Shown one piece after another: positions 18,302-28,504 of a stretch of 60,529 nucleotides of DNA (position 1 is the first letter of the stretch; each line of letters begins with the position of its first letter). The stretch covers positions 1 to 60,529 of the forward strand of contig JAABSX010000022.1 of the NCBI GenBank assembly GCA_011390205.1, read 5' to 3'. The translations under genes and the position numbers were made by a program. The stretch is from Microscillaceae bacterium (GTDB lineage: Bacteria; Bacteroidota; Bacteroidia; Cytophagales; Microscillaceae). The notes beneath the pieces are model-generated. The model saw nothing but the letters and a program-made list of their open reading frames with translations, was not told the DNA's origin and made no database searches.

Positions 18302-18913
18302 ATGATACTCACCCAACCCAAAAAAATACTGCTTCTAGCCGTTCTATTATTTTTTGCAGATGCACTCATGGCACAAAACGAATCTCTGACAGGATTTAAC
18401 CAATCTCGGCAGAAAATCAATAAAATAGGCATGCTTACGCTCGGAAGCTGGGCTGTGGGCAACATGCTCACGGGAGCAGTCATGCGCAACCGCACGGAGG
18501 GGATCACCCAAAAATTTCACGAAATGAATATTTATTGGAATACTTTTAACTTGGGCTTGGCAGGTTTTGGGCTTTATAGTGCCCTCAAAAGCCCTACAGA
18601 AGGCTTGTCTGTGTTTGCATCACTCCAAGAGCAGGGCAGCATAGAAAAAACATTGCTCTTCAATGCAGGGCTAGATGTAGGCTATATCTTGGGAGGGCTC
18701 TACCTCAATGAAAGAGGCAAAAACGTAGAAAAAAACAGAGATACCTTGCAGGGCTTCGGACGCTCAGTGATGCTACAGGGAGCTTTTCTGATGGTTTTTG
18801 ATGTGAGTATGTACCTGATACACAGGCACAATGAGGGCAGACACCATACGCTGCTTGAGAATATACAGATTTCTCTCCTTCCTGATAGGGTAGGGCTACT
18901 GATGCAGTTTTAA
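18302..18913 (+). CDS. membrane protein, function unknown
   Basis: The 203-residue protein has a signal-like N-terminus (ILLLAVLLFFADALMAQ) and further hydrophobic segments near residues 44-62 (MLTLGSWAVGNMLTGAVM), 80-95 and 155-175, suggesting an inner-membrane protein with three or four spans. I believe similar proteins occur in Bacteroidota, but I cannot give a function. It has no catalytic motif. The start is ATG 18302. It is divergent from hslU and followed by another small gene 186 bp downstream. Confidence 0.78.
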   Translation: MILTQPKKILLLAVLLFFADALMAQNESLTGFNQSRQKINKIGMLTLGSWAVGNMLTGAVMRNRTEGITQKFHEMNIYWNTFNLGLAGFGLYSALKSPTEGLSVFASLQEQGSIEKTLLFNAGLDVGYILGGLYLNERGKNVEKNRDTLQGFGRSVMLQGAFLMVFDVSMYLIHRHNEGRHHTLLENIQISLLPDRVGLLMQF

Positions 18914-19003
18914 AGCAAGATTCTGCTTGATTGAGCCAGCTAATAAACAAACTAAGAATTCAGTTGGTTTATGTTTTTGAAAGTAAGCTAAGTTCTTTAT
19001 AGC

Positions 19004-19024
19004 TCTTACAAATGCTTTGTAAGA
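19004..19024 (+). terminator. possible terminator hairpin
   Basis: An 8-bp perfect stem (TCTTACAA with TTGTAAGA) has a 5-nt loop, 90 bp downstream of the membrane protein gene. There is no strong T-run. Confidence 0.3.
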
Positions 19025-19098
19025 CCTTCCTTGCCTTTTATACGTTCCTTTAAAGATTGAAAATAAAAAGTCAGTTTTAAACCCAAAACCATATTGAT

Positions 19099-19398
19099 AT
19101 GTCACAATACATGATAGAGATAGATTTACCAGAGGTGCTTTCAGAGGAGTTTATGAGTCTGGTGCCAGCACAGATTGAGAAAATAAATGAGCTCATGACC
19201 CAGAGAGTACTCAGCAGTTATACACTCAATGCAGAACGCACACGCTTATGGACTACCCTAGAGGCTGATTCTGAGACAGATGCTATTGCCATATTGAGCA
19301 GCTTCCCGATTTATCATTGGATAGAATATACCATACACGAGCTGATGTTTCACCAAGAAAGTTCTGCTTTTTTGATTCCGAGATTCTCTTTAAATTAA
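19099..19398 (+). CDS. muconolactone-isomerase/YCII-like alpha-beta barrel protein
   Basis: This 99-residue protein begins YMIEIDLPEVLSEEFMSLVPAQ, then has a helix with LMTQRVLSSYTLNAERTRLW and an ILSSFPIYHWIEYTIHEL segment. That order (strand, helix over Q, 'speed' residue R/W, second strand, ELM) is what I know from dimeric ferredoxin-like proteins such as muconolactone delta-isomerase. The substrate is not predictable. The start is ATG 19099. No neighbour suggests an aromatic pathway. Confidence 0.7.
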   Translation: MSQYMIEIDLPEVLSEEFMSLVPAQIEKINELMTQRVLSSYTLNAERTRLWTTLEADSETDAIAILSSFPIYHWIEYTIHELMFHQESSAFLIPRFSLN

Positions 19399-19566
19399 GG
19401 ATATTTGTGCTTAAATGCTTGGATACGTAACCAAACTCCTCCAAGTGCCTTTGCTCCTGAATGCTGTTTTGGGCTGAAGAGGCAAAACTGTGGACGTATT
19501 TTTGTTTTTGTACGTTCGGATAGTAGTGAGGTAAATATCATTTGGGCAATAAATTATTTTTAATTG

Positions 19567-20151
19567 ATGAGCAGCAACAATGTTCCGATGTATTTAAGCA
19601 GGTATTTCAGTCTTTCTTGTGCCATTTGGCTTGTATCAGGTCTGGTATGCCTCACCAATGCCCAAGAAAATGAGCAAACTTCCACAATTTTGAATAAGTA
19701 TCTTGGTATCAAAGAAGCCCAACAAGCCGAAAAGCTGCTCTTGAGTGAGTTTAGGTATGAGCCAGGAGCACTCAAATTTCCAAATGTGGAAGGTTATCAC
19801 CGCAAAGAACAGTATTACTCTTCTTTTAAAGACAAACAAGACTCTCAGCTAGAGCTCGTGGTGCTGCAGATAGATTCTGGAAAGATTCATTATCATATAG
19901 AGCTTTTATACAGTGCAATGGGTGAGCTGGTGTTTTGTAAAGAAAATCAAAACAATCCTAATTTCAACTATACCGAACTCAGGTTTTTCTTTCAGGAAGG
20001 AAAGCTATTGTGTGTCTATGAAGGCAATGCCATCATCACTTCCAGCCTTTTATTTTACCAAAAAAAAATTCAGTTCTTACAAGTAACTGCCCAAAATCTC
20101 TATGATAAATTCATGCATTATGCTTCCTTTCTAAAAATGAGTCCTGATTAG
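19567..20151 (+). CDS. exported protein, function unknown
   Basis: The 194-residue protein carries a signal peptide (FSLSCAIWLVSGLVCLTNAQ). Two starts fit: ATG 19567, or ATG 19588 directly before the signal core. A TTG at 19564 is less likely. The mature region has charged helices, then beta-like segments (ELVVLQIDSGKIHYHIELLYS, with a Tyr/Phe-rich ELRFFFQEGKLLCVYEG). No family or motif is recognised. A ~165-bp gap without genes precedes it. Confidence 0.7.
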   Translation: MSSNNVPMYLSRYFSLSCAIWLVSGLVCLTNAQENEQTSTILNKYLGIKEAQQAEKLLLSEFRYEPGALKFPNVEGYHRKEQYYSSFKDKQDSQLELVVLQIDSGKIHYHIELLYSAMGELVFCKENQNNPNFNYTELRFFFQEGKLLCVYEGNAIITSSLLFYQKKIQFLQVTAQNLYDKFMHYASFLKMSPD

Positions 20152-20491
20152 CACAAGGCTCAAAGCCCTACCTTGATAGAGAGAACAGGCATCATAGTAT
20201 TGGAAAATAAGTATTTTATATTCTTTTTTTATAGATACATTACATTGTAATAGTTAGGCATAGTTTTAGCTTTTGATGAAGCATCACTAAGGCTGGTAAA
20301 GAGAAAAGCCGCAGACATTCCTCACAAAGCTTGCATACTAAAATACATCTGATTATTTGTTTTACTTCACTAATATTTGTGAGTATTTTGAGCATATCTA
20401 GCTTATATTATTTTTATATAATACGTTGATAGTTAGCATATTGGCACACTGATAAATTAGTATATTTACTTATTTGGTAATAGACACCCCT
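20152..20491. other. 340-bp intergenic region upstream of the SpoIIE sensor gene
   Basis: This AT-rich stretch should contain the promoter of the next gene. I saw no convincing TTTG/TAnnTTTG pair, RNA gene or repeat. Confidence 0.4.
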
Positions 20492-23032
20492 ATGATGAGA
20501 GGAATCACTTATACACACTTTCGTAATTTTCTTAGCTTAAAAAGTATCAAATCTAAATTGATTGCGGCATTTTCATTGTTTTCAGTGTTTGTGCTTTGCA
20601 TTATCTTGGTTTTTTTCTGGGTCATTTATAGACAAAACCAGTTAGATAAGCTCAGTATTCAGCTCCAAGACATCAGCCACCAGTTTAATACCTTACAGCA
20701 GCATGAAAAAGACTTTCTTTTATTTGACCAAAAAAACATAGATTTTTTTGCCACAGGGCACAGCAATCACCTTGATTTGCACCAAAAGTACATGCAAGAT
20801 ATCAGGGCTGGATTACAAAAACTTGGCAAGAATAGCACATTGTCTTCTCCTACCGTCAAGCGAAGCATAGAGAATGCACTTGATAAATTTGATGCCTATG
20901 ATTTTATATTTGACAGCTTGGTATCACTCATCAAGCACAAAGGCTTCCAAAAATTTGGGCTAGTGGGTGAGATGGAGGGCTTTGTAGAAAAAATGGATAA
21001 AAACCAGCCGATTCGTACACGTGCTGAGTGGGTGATGCTGCGCCGTGCCGAAAAAAATTTCTTGCTTCACAAAGAGCCACAGTACATTCAGCAGTTTAGG
21101 CAAATCAATGATAGTTTATTGTATGCCGTGCAGCAATCTCCTCAAAAAGACAGTGCTCGTCAGCAAGCCATACAACTCTTAAAACTCTATCGGATTAAGT
21201 TCTTGAGGCTTGTGGCAAGTGATAAAGAAATAGGAATGACTCCTCAGCAGGGGGCCATGGGGCAGCTTGCCCGCCTCTCTCACGAGATTACGCAGGTCAT
21301 CCATCAAGTAAATCAAAAGACAACCACACAGACGCATAGCTTTGCTTTTTATCTACAAAATGTATTGGTGATTTGTCTGATGCTTTTCGTGGCACTGAAT
21401 GTATTGCTGGGTTACTTTGTGATTTACAAACTAGGCAAACCCATTAACCAGTTATCAGAATCTATCCACGAAGTCATCGCACATGATTTTGATGAAAAAA
21501 TACAGATTTATCACTCCCAAGGTCAAGATGAAGTAGGAGGTATATCTAGAGATGTGGCCTGGATGGTCAATTGTGTGCGGCAGCGTTCCAAAGAAATTAT
21601 TCAGCAAAAAGAGCAAATCAACCAAGCATACCAAAATGTAAAATTACTCAGTGACATAGGGCGTGGAATCACTGCACAACTCAATGTGCCTGATATCGTC
21701 AGGGTGGTCTCAGCACAGGTAGGCAGCTTAATGGATAGTGATGTGTTTTCTATTGGGATTTACAATGCAGAAAAAAAACGACTAGATACCCTCTCCGAGC
21801 AGCCCAATATTCATAAACTGACAGCAAGCAGAGATCTCTTAGAAGATGACAATAGCTTGGCAGCTTACTGTTTTAGGCACAATACCTCTATTCTTATCAA
21901 TGATTTTATGGAAGAGGCAGCACAATACATCGGCGAAATACCTGAGCCGCTTACACTGCCCTTGTATCAGTCTTCTATTTATATTCCGCTTATCTCATTG
22001 GATGAGTGCATAGGCGTGGTAACTGTACAATCACTGCAGAAGAATGCTTACCAGCCTTATCATTTAGACATACTTCAAAACATGGGCAACAGCATCTCTG
22101 TAGCACTTGAGAATGCAGACATTTACCAAAAACTGCATCAGAAAAACAAACGAATCGTGGATAGTATCAGCTACGCACAGCGTATTCAAGAGGCAATGCT
22201 ACCCAGTCTGAAGACCATTCAAGAGGCACTTCCTGAGTCTTTTGTGTTTTTTAAGCCCCGTGATATTGTCAGTGGTGATTTTTATTGGTTTACACAGCTT
22301 GAGCCCAAGCCCATCTATGAAGAGGTTACGGCAGATGCTGATGAGATTCGCTCAGAGTTTAAGGGCTTCCAGTCTTCCAAGACCTTCATTGCTGCCATAG
22401 ACTGTACGGGGCATGGCGTGCCTGGAGCTTTTATGTCTATGATAGGCAATGATTTGCTTGATAGCATCGTCATAGAGCAAAACATCACCCAGCCCGACGA
22501 AATCCTGAACCGAATGCACCAAGGGATTCGGACGGTGATGAAGCAAAAGAAAAGTGAAAACTCTGATGGCATGGACATTGCCCTCTGTGTGATTGATTTT
22601 GAGAATAACTACCTAGAGTATGCAGGTTCTTTTAATCCATTGGTGGTGATCCAGGAGGGAGAGATGCAGGTCATCAAAGCAGATAAAAAACTGGTAGGGG
22701 TATGGTATCAGGAGGGGGAGCAGCGTGCCTACACAAAGCACCGTATCTCACTAGACAAGCCCACTACGATTTATATTCATTCAGATGGATTTGTGGACCA
22801 ACTTGGTGGCACCAAAAAGAAAAAGTTTTTGTCCAAACGCTTGCACCGCTTACTCTATGAGATTCACCGCCGGCCTATGTTTGAGCAAAAACTTATCTTA
22901 GACAATCGCCTTCGTGAGTGGATTGGTGAGGGGGCTCAGACAGATGATGTCCTTTTGATAGGCTTTCATTTAGAGCCTCCACAATATTATGAAGATGTCT
23001 CAGAGCTAGACTTAAACCGAAATTTTAGGTAA
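20492..23032 (+). CDS. membrane sensor with HAMP, GAF and SpoIIE phosphatase domains
   Basis: This is probably a PP2C-type serine phosphatase regulating a partner-switch pathway. The 846-residue protein (from ATG 20492) has a TM helix at about 25-45, a ~240-residue periplasmic helical sensor, a second TM around 295-315 (VLVICLMLFVALNVLLGYFVIY), HAMP, a coiled segment, a GAF domain (about 390-560) and a SpoIIE domain (about 590-830). The phosphatase part shows DFYWF, AAIDCTGHGVPGAFMSMIGNDLL, DGMDIALCVID and HSDGFVDQ, including the metal-binding Asp and Gly. A TTG at 20474 could add six residues but the ATG pair is preferred. The 3' end overlaps trmB, transcribed oppositely, by 46 bp. Confidence 0.9.
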   Translation: MMRGITYTHFRNFLSLKSIKSKLIAAFSLFSVFVLCIILVFFWVIYRQNQLDKLSIQLQDISHQFNTLQQHEKDFLLFDQKNIDFFATGHSNHLDLHQKYMQDIRAGLQKLGKNSTLSSPTVKRSIENALDKFDAYDFIFDSLVSLIKHKGFQKFGLVGEMEGFVEKMDKNQPIRTRAEWVMLRRAEKNFLLHKEPQYIQQFRQINDSLLYAVQQSPQKDSARQQAIQLLKLYRIKFLRLVASDKEIGMTPQQGAMGQLARLSHEITQVIHQVNQKTTTQTHSFAFYLQNVLVICLMLFVALNVLLGYFVIYKLGKPINQLSESIHEVIAHDFDEKIQIYHSQGQDEVGGISRDVAWMVNCVRQRSKEIIQQKEQINQAYQNVKLLSDIGRGITAQLNVPDIVRVVSAQVGSLMDSDVFSIGIYNAEKKRLDTLSEQPNIHKLTASRDLLEDDNSLAAYCFRHNTSILINDFMEEAAQYIGEIPEPLTLPLYQSSIYIPLISLDECIGVVTVQSLQKNAYQPYHLDILQNMGNSISVALENADIYQKLHQKNKRIVDSISYAQRIQEAMLPSLKTIQEALPESFVFFKPRDIVSGDFYWFTQLEPKPIYEEVTADADEIRSEFKGFQSSKTFIAAIDCTGHGVPGAFMSMIGNDLLDSIVIEQNITQPDEILNRMHQGIRTVMKQKKSENSDGMDIALCVIDFENNYLEYAGSFNPLVVIQEGEMQVIKADKKLVGVWYQEGEQRAYTKHRISLDKPTTIYIHSDGFVDQLGGTKKKKFLSKRLHRLLYEIHRRPMFEQKLILDNRLREWIGEGAQTDDVLLIGFHLEPPQYYEDVSELDLNRNFR

Positions 23033-23664
23033 TTAATGTCATACCCTAGTGCCGTAAATTTCGCCTCATAGGTCGTCTTGATGCCTAGGTGGGCTTCATT
23101 CAGGGATGAGCCATACAAATCAAAAGTATATTCTAAGTCCTTGGTATTCAGGCCTTTCAGTACTTCTAATGTATAATCAAACAAAGGTCTGTTATCGGTC
23201 TTGAGGTGGATGATTCCCTCAGGCTTGATAAGTTGCTGATACATTTGCAAGAACCTAGGGTGCGTCATTCGGCGGCGTTCATCACTTTCACGTGGGCGTG
23301 GGTCAGGGAAAGTAATCCAGATTTCGCTGACTTCATCAGGGGCAAAAAACTCGTGGATATTCTGAATATAAGTCCGCAAAAAACCTACATTTTCTAAGTT
23401 TTCTTGGATGGCTACTTGGCTGCCCTTCCAGATGCGTGAGCCCTTGATGTCTATGCCTATGAAGTTTTTGTGGGGGAAGTGCTTTGCAAGCCCTACGGTA
23501 TATTCTCCTCTGCCACAGCCAAGCTCTAGCACGATGGGTTTTTCGTTTTTAAAAAAATCGCTACTCCATTTTCCTTTGATGCTTTCATATAGAGGTTTTC
23601 CTGGCTGTACTACATTGAGTGCTTTTTCATTGTCTGCAAAACGTGGCAGTTTTTTTCTTCCCAT
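22987..23664 (-). CDS. trmB: tRNA (guanine-N7)-methyltransferase TrmB
   Basis: TrmB methylates G46 of tRNA using S-adenosylmethionine. The 225-residue protein has the SAM motif LELGCGRGEYTVGLAKHFP, GIDIKGSRIWKG, and the characteristic WITFPDPRPRESDERRRMTHPRFL and LKTDN motifs. The start is ATG 23662-23664. Its last 46 bp overlap the end of the convergent SpoIIE sensor gene. Confidence 0.95.
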   Translation of the reverse strand: MGRKKLPRFADNEKALNVVQPGKPLYESIKGKWSSDFFKNEKPIVLELGCGRGEYTVGLAKHFPHKNFIGIDIKGSRIWKGSQVAIQENLENVGFLRTYIQNIHEFFAPDEVSEIWITFPDPRPRESDERRRMTHPRFLQMYQQLIKPEGIIHLKTDNRPLFDYTLEVLKGLNTKDLEYTFDLYGSSLNEAHLGIKTTYEAKFTALGYDINYLKFRFKSSSETSS

Positions 23665-23699
23665 TTTTCATTGTTTTTTTAGGCTGCAAAGTTAAATGA

Positions 23700-23728
23700 A
23701 AAAGCTGTGAAATCAGAATCTAGCTTTT
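23700..23728 (-). terminator. possible terminator after the thioredoxin-fold gene
   Basis: A 7-bp inverted repeat (23700-23706 with 23722-23728) is followed on the minus strand by a T-rich run. Confidence 0.35.
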
Positions 23729-23735
23729 CTATCTC

Positions 23736-24164
23736 TCACCGAAGGGTATCTTTTGTGCTGCTTTTGCTAGCCAAAAGTACCTGAATTTGTGCCTGTATTT
23801 CTTCCCAAGATAAATCTGGGCTGATTTTTAGGAGTGTTTGATGCTGTGCTATGTCATAGACTTGCACAAAACCGACCTCTACCTCTTGTCTGAGGAGGTC
23901 TTGCAGCCCTGTCTTTCTGATTTTTTTAGTATTTTCTTTTTGGTGAATATCATACTGGATAAATACGATGGGCTTTTGGGCAAAAGCCCAAGCTACTTTG
24001 CGCATTTTGTGGTTAAGTTCTTGGCATCGGAGGCAGTTTTGGGCTGTGTAAGTAACTGCCACGAGTTTTGTGTTTTGGTCAAACTGATTCCATTCGAGCA
24101 CATCAAAGTAGAGTACTGAGATAAGCAAAATCAGGAAAAAAATGGCTACAAATACATTTTTCAT
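23736..24164 (-). CDS. membrane-anchored thioredoxin-fold protein
   Basis: The 142-residue protein has an N-terminal membrane/signal segment (VAIFFLILLISVLYF) and a CxxC in VTYTAQNCLRCQELNHKMRK, placed where a thioredoxin active site would be, followed by VFIQYDIHQKENTKK and a VGFVQVYD strand. This suggests a periplasmic or lipid-facing redox protein of thioredoxin-like fold, but the motif CLRC is not a classical WCGPC. It starts (ATG 24162-24164) three bases after the histidine-kinase stop, so the two are translationally linked. Confidence 0.75.
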   Translation of the reverse strand: MKNVFVAIFFLILLISVLYFDVLEWNQFDQNTKLVAVTYTAQNCLRCQELNHKMRKVAWAFAQKPIVFIQYDIHQKENTKKIRKTGLQDLLRQEVEVGFVQVYDIAQHQTLLKISPDLSWEEIQAQIQVLLASKSSTKDTLR

Positions 24165-24167
24165 TTT

Positions 24168-27100
24168 TTATGACTTGTTTTCTACCTCTTTTTTGGGGTG
24201 AACGGGCAGCATGATTTTAAATTCAGTGCCTTTGCCTAGTTCACTTTCTACCTCTATTTTTCCTTGATGTTTTTCTATGATACTGTGCGTAATAGACAGC
24301 CCTAGCCCTGTGCCTTTGCCCACATCTTTGGTGGTGAAGAATGGCTCGAAAATCCTTCTTTTGACTTCTTCGGGCATGCCTAGCCCTGAGTCTTTGATAG
24401 AAATCATGACTCCAGGCTGTGCCGCAAACTGTATATTCTGTGTGCTGAGGGTAAGTGTGCCTTGCTGCTTGCTCATGGCTTGCACTGCATTGGCGATGAT
24501 GTTCATAAATACTTGATTGAGCTTGCCAGGGTAGCAGTCAATAGGAGGGATTTGCCCATAATTTTTGACAATCTCTACATGGTCTTTGTATTGGTTTCGG
24601 AGGATGGAGAGAGTAGCATCTAGGTTTTCGTGCACATCAGCCGTTTTGAGGTCATCTTCATCTAGCCTTGAGAAGGTTCGGAGGCCTTTGACGATTTCGG
24701 CGGTGCGTTCTGCACCTCTTTTGATGCTGTCAGCAAGTTCTTGCATTTCGTCTATGACTTCTTCATATTCTATGTCTTCTTTGAGCTGGTTGATTTCTTC
24801 TAGTTTTTCTTCTGCATTTTCGGGCTTAATCTCTGCATAGGCATCTAAGACCTCCAGCACATCACTGATATTGGCTTTGAGAGAGTTGATGCCTGCATAG
24901 ACGAAGTTGATGGGGTTGTTGATTTCGTGGGCAATGCCTGCGGTAAGCTGCCCGAGGGATGCCATTTTATCAGATTCTAGGAGTTGTGTTTGGGTTTCTT
25001 GAAGATTGTCAAGGGTAGCCTGTATTTCTTCTTTTTGCTGCTGAATTTGAGCCGTCTGAAGTACTACTTCTTTTTCTAGCATTTCTTCACGTTGTTTGAT
25101 TAATCGGATTCTGCGTCTGTAGGCAGTGTAAGCTGAGCCTATCACAAGGAGTGCTACCAGTGTCCAGAACCACCATGTAAGCCAGAAGGGTGGACGGATG
25201 ATGATGGTGATTTTTGTTTTTTTAGGATTCCATTCTCCGTCATTGTTGGCGGCACGCACTTCAAAGGTATAAGTGCCAGGGTATAAATTGGTATAGGTGA
25301 TGAACCTGCGGCTGGTCCGTGTCCATTTATTTTTATCAAAACCTACGAGCCTGTAGGCATATTCGTTTTTTTCGGGTCGGGTGTAGTTTAGGGCTACAAA
25401 TTCAAAAGAAAACACAGACTGAGCGTACTCTAGCCGAATGGTGTCAGTTGCCTGAATGTCTTTTTTGAGGACTTCACCGCCTGCTTTTTGGGAGATATTA
25501 AATATCTGAAAATCAGTAATGACCACAGGGGGCAGTGTGGGGTTATTTTTGATTTTATCAGGGTCAAAGACAGAGAATCCATTGATTCCTCCAAAGAACA
25601 TTTCACCTGAGGAACTTTTAAAATAAGCACCTCCATTAAATTCATTGCTCTGTAGCCCATCAAAGACATCAAAAGTTTTAAAAGCGGGTTTTTTATAATC
25701 AAATCCATCTTCAAAAAAGGCTTTATCTTGGTTGAGAAGCTCAGGGATGAACTGGGCAATCCCTTTGTTGGTGCTAATCCATAGTTTGCTTGAGTCATCT
25801 TCTAAGATTCCATAGGCTACATCATTCATAAGTCCTTCTTTTTCACCATAGGTTTTGAAGGTTTCTTTTTCTGGGTCAAAGAGGTTAAGCCCTCCCCCGT
25901 AAGTGCCTACCCAAAGTCTTTTTTGGCTATCTTCAAAAAGGCTGATGACATTGTTGTGGCTCAGGCTTTGGGGCTTTTTATCATCGTGTTTGTAGCTTTT
26001 GAAGGTTTTTTTTTGGGGGTCAAATCTATTGAGCCCCGCATCTCGTGTTCCTACCCAAAACATACCTTCTGAATCTTCTAAGATAGAATAGACTGTATTG
26101 CTGCTGATGCTTTGAGGGTTATCTTTGTCATGGAGAAAATGCTCAAATTTGCCTGTTTGTCTGTCAAGTTTGCTCAGCCCACCGCCCCGCATACCAATCC
26201 AGAGGCCGCCCTTTCGGTCTTCATAGATTACCCTCACGAAGGGGTCAAGCAGGGCATCAGGGCGAGGGTTTTTGCTGTTCTCGAGGTAGGGGTAGCGCAC
26301 AAAACTTTTACTTTGGGGTTTGTATCTATTGAGTCCAGCATTTTTAGTGCCTATCCACGTGTTGTTATCTCGGTCTTTGAAGACTACCTGAATGTCATTA
26401 TCACTGATAGAGTTGGGGTTTGTTGGGTCATGTTTAAATACTTCAAATGTACCAGCATTGATGTCAAAGAGGTTAAGCCCGCCGCCATACGTACCTACCC
26501 ATACTTTACCATCAGATTCAGTGCAAAATGAGCGTATATTGTTGCTACTGAGGCTTTTAGTGTCTTGATAATTTCGGAAGTAATGTTTAAAATTTCTATT
26601 CCTGAGGTCATATTTATTGATTCCCCCTGTGTATGTGCCTAGCCAGACGATGTCTGTATCATCTACATAAATGGTGAATATTTCGTTGGCTGTCAGTCCG
26701 TCGGGGTTTCTTACATCTTTGACGATATGCGTTACTTCTGTGTTATTCTGAGAAAATTTAGCCTTAAACAGCCCTTCATTGCTGGCTATCCAGTAGATAT
26801 TGGTTTTGTCTTGATTGATGTCAGAGATAGAGAGGTGATTGATGTTGGCATTGTTGATGACATAGGATGTCAGGTCAATAAAATTTTGTTTTTGGGGAGG
26901 GTGAGGCAGCGAGAAGACATAATGCCCAGCCCCAACCCAGAGCTTACCTTGTTTGTCTTGGTAAATGGCATTGACAGAGAGGTCATTGAGGGAATCTTTT
27001 TCACTGCTTTTGTAGAGAAATTTCTCAAATCTGCGGGTATGATGGTTATATTTTTCTAGTCCTTTGCTGTGTCCTACCCAGAGATTGCCCTTATCATCTT

Positions 27101-27656
27101 CAAATATTTTTTTCACATCAGGTTCACTTGCTTGGAGTGCTACAGTTTTAAAACTTTTGTCAGTAGGTTTTTTATTTTCTAAATCTAGGGTTTGTACGCC
27201 TTTGGGCGTGCCTATCCAGAGTGTTTTTTTATCTCGGGAGATGAGTAAAGTATTGATTTGCTTGTGTTGTAGGCCTCCCTTCGCTCCGTTTTGGGGCAAA
27301 AAAGACAAGAAAGTTTCTTGTGCAGGGTCATATTGGTTAAGCCCATTGTCAGAGCCAATCCAGATGTATTGGTTTCCCTCTGTGATGGCATGTATAAAAT
27401 TATTGCTGAGAGAGCTTGCCAGTGTCGGGTCTTTTTTATAGACGACAAAGCCGTAGCCATCATATCGGTTAAGCCCGTCTTGTGTGCCAAACCATAGAAA
27501 GCCCCTTTTATCCTTATAAATGGCATACACTGAGCTTTGGGAAAGCCCTTCTTTGAGGCTCAGGTGTCCTAGCTCCAAGACAGCTGTCTGCTGTGCACTG
27601 AGCTGCCCTGCTGTGAGCAAGTATAAAAAGATACTGAGGCAGCGTAGTCGTCTCAT
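24168..27656 (-). CDS. two-component propeller sensor histidine kinase
   Basis: This is a large hybrid-type sensor without receiver or DNA-binding domain. The 1162-residue protein has a signal peptide, a periplasmic seven-bladed-type propeller with many NxxxxI..D..G.LWIGT..GGLN repeats (to about residue 700), a Y_Y_Y domain (about 720-785), a TM helix (about 795-815), a coiled linker, and a HisKA/HATPase pair. The H-box is [12 protein letters not shown] with His 910; N-box [12 protein letters not shown] and G-boxes [10 protein letters not shown] and GTGLGL follow. I chose ATG 27654-27656, just before the signal peptide; an upstream ATG would add 26 residues. The partner response regulator is not in the window. 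Confidence 0.92.
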   Translation of the reverse strand: MRRLRCLSIFLYLLTAGQLSAQQTAVLELGHLSLKEGLSQSSVYAIYKDKRGFLWFGTQDGLNRYDGYGFVVYKKDPTLASSLSNNFIHAITEGNQYIWIGSDNGLNQYDPAQETFLSFLPQNGAKGGLQHKQINTLLISRDKKTLWIGTPKGVQTLDLENKKPTDKSFKTVALQASEPDVKKIFEDDKGNLWVGHSKGLEKYNHHTRRFEKFLYKSSEKDSLNDLSVNAIYQDKQGKLWVGAGHYVFSLPHPPQKQNFIDLTSYVINNANINHLSISDINQDKTNIYWIASNEGLFKAKFSQNNTEVTHIVKDVRNPDGLTANEIFTIYVDDTDIVWLGTYTGGINKYDLRNRNFKHYFRNYQDTKSLSSNNIRSFCTESDGKVWVGTYGGGLNLFDINAGTFEVFKHDPTNPNSISDNDIQVVFKDRDNNTWIGTKNAGLNRYKPQSKSFVRYPYLENSKNPRPDALLDPFVRVIYEDRKGGLWIGMRGGGLSKLDRQTGKFEHFLHDKDNPQSISSNTVYSILEDSEGMFWVGTRDAGLNRFDPQKKTFKSYKHDDKKPQSLSHNNVISLFEDSQKRLWVGTYGGGLNLFDPEKETFKTYGEKEGLMNDVAYGILEDDSSKLWISTNKGIAQFIPELLNQDKAFFEDGFDYKKPAFKTFDVFDGLQSNEFNGGAYFKSSSGEMFFGGINGFSVFDPDKIKNNPTLPPVVITDFQIFNISQKAGGEVLKKDIQATDTIRLEYAQSVFSFEFVALNYTRPEKNEYAYRLVGFDKNKWTRTSRRFITYTNLYPGTYTFEVRAANNDGEWNPKKTKITIIIRPPFWLTWWFWTLVALLVIGSAYTAYRRRIRLIKQREEMLEKEVVLQTAQIQQQKEEIQATLDNLQETQTQLLESDKMASLGQLTAGIAHEINNPINFVYAGINSLKANISDVLEVLDAYAEIKPENAEEKLEEINQLKEDIEYEEVIDEMQELADSIKRGAERTAEIVKGLRTFSRLDEDDLKTADVHENLDATLSILRNQYKDHVEIVKNYGQIPPIDCYPGKLNQVFMNIIANAVQAMSKQQGTLTLSTQNIQFAAQPGVMISIKDSGLGMPEEVKRRIFEPFFTTKDVGKGTGLGLSITHSIIEKHQGKIEVESELGKGTEFKIMLPVHPKKEVENKS

Positions 27657-27831
27657 GGCTTTGATGTTTGGTTTTATGTTTTGATTATTTACGATACAGA
27701 TACAAAATGCCAAGAAACATTGATTCACAAGCATTTTTATTTTGGCAATGACTGTATGAGACCCAAAATTATTCCCAATTTCACTTTACCGCGAAAAAGT
27801 CCTAGAAATCAAGTGCTTTGCTTTCATTTTT

Positions 27832-28293
27832 TTAGCTTGCTGTGATTACAAGGTGTCCGTTGGTCCATTCTGTATCTAGGTTTGCCCCCATTTTCTTATA
27901 AAACTCGATGGCTGGCTCATTCCAATCCAGTACTTGCCAAAACATTCTGTGGCATTTTTCCTCTTTGGCGGCTTGGATAAGGGTCTGGAACAGCCTCATC
28001 CCAATGCCTTCCTGTCTGTATTCGGGATCAACATAAAAATCTTCTAAGTAAAGTGTTTTTCCTTTCCAAGTGGAGTATCTGTAAAAATAAAGGGCAAAAC
28101 CAATCACTTCCTCTTGATATTCAGCCACGAAAAGTCCATAAAGTGGGTTTTCTCCAAAACCATCTTCGAGCAGTTGGGCTTCGGTAAGTTCTACTTCGTG
28201 GAGTGCTTTTTCGTATTCTGCCAGTTGCTTGATAAGTTTGGCTACTTTGGGGATGTCTTGGGCTTTTCCTCTTCGGATGATGGTGCTATTCAT
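27832..28293 (-). CDS. GNAT acetyltransferase, diamine/thialysine type
   Basis: The 153-residue protein acetylates an amine with acetyl-CoA. Its sequence follows the spermidine/thialysine acetyltransferase pattern: LIKQLAEYEKALHEV, DGFGENPLYGLFVAE, FYRYSTWKGKTLYLEDFYVDPEYR, QEGIGMRLF (acetyl-CoA loop) and VLDWNEPAIEFYKKMGA. A polyamine or lysine-like substrate is inferred from the family. The start is ATG 28291-28293, 8 bp after the stop of the small Cys-rich gene on the same strand. Confidence 0.88.
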   Translation of the reverse strand: MNSTIIRRGKAQDIPKVAKLIKQLAEYEKALHEVELTEAQLLEDGFGENPLYGLFVAEYQEEVIGFALYFYRYSTWKGKTLYLEDFYVDPEYRQEGIGMRLFQTLIQAAKEEKCHRMFWQVLDWNEPAIEFYKKMGANLDTEWTNGHLVITAS

Positions 28294-28301
28294 AGATTTT
28301 T

Positions 28302-28481
28302 TTATGATTTAGAGTTGAGCATATTTTTTTCTATTTCTTGGGTAATTTTCTCGATGTTGGCAGTGCTACAGGTGCCGCACCCTCTGCATCCCTCTTTTCT
28401 TGTAAACTCGTGCCTGAATGTACGGATTAAGTAAATCAATGCGGCACAAAATAAAAGTACTACGATGGTATTTTGTATCAT
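28302..28481 (-). CDS. FeoB-associated-type Cys-rich membrane protein
   Basis: A 59-residue protein is encoded from ATG 28479-28481 to TAA 28302-28304; it is short, but its form is convincing. It has a membrane helix (IVVLLFCAALIYLIRTF) followed by CRGCGTC and a charged tail. This matches the small membrane proteins often found beside the iron transporter FeoB, with Cys residues after the helix. FeoB is not in the window, so the iron role is inference. It lies in an operon with the GNAT gene (8-bp gap) and is 23 bp downstream of the OmpA gene's stop. Confidence 0.8.
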   Translation of the reverse strand: MIQNTIVVLLFCAALIYLIRTFRHEFTRKEGCRGCGTCSTANIEKITQEIEKNMLNSKS

Positions 28482-28504
28482 TGTTGGATTAATTTTTAGG
28501 TATT

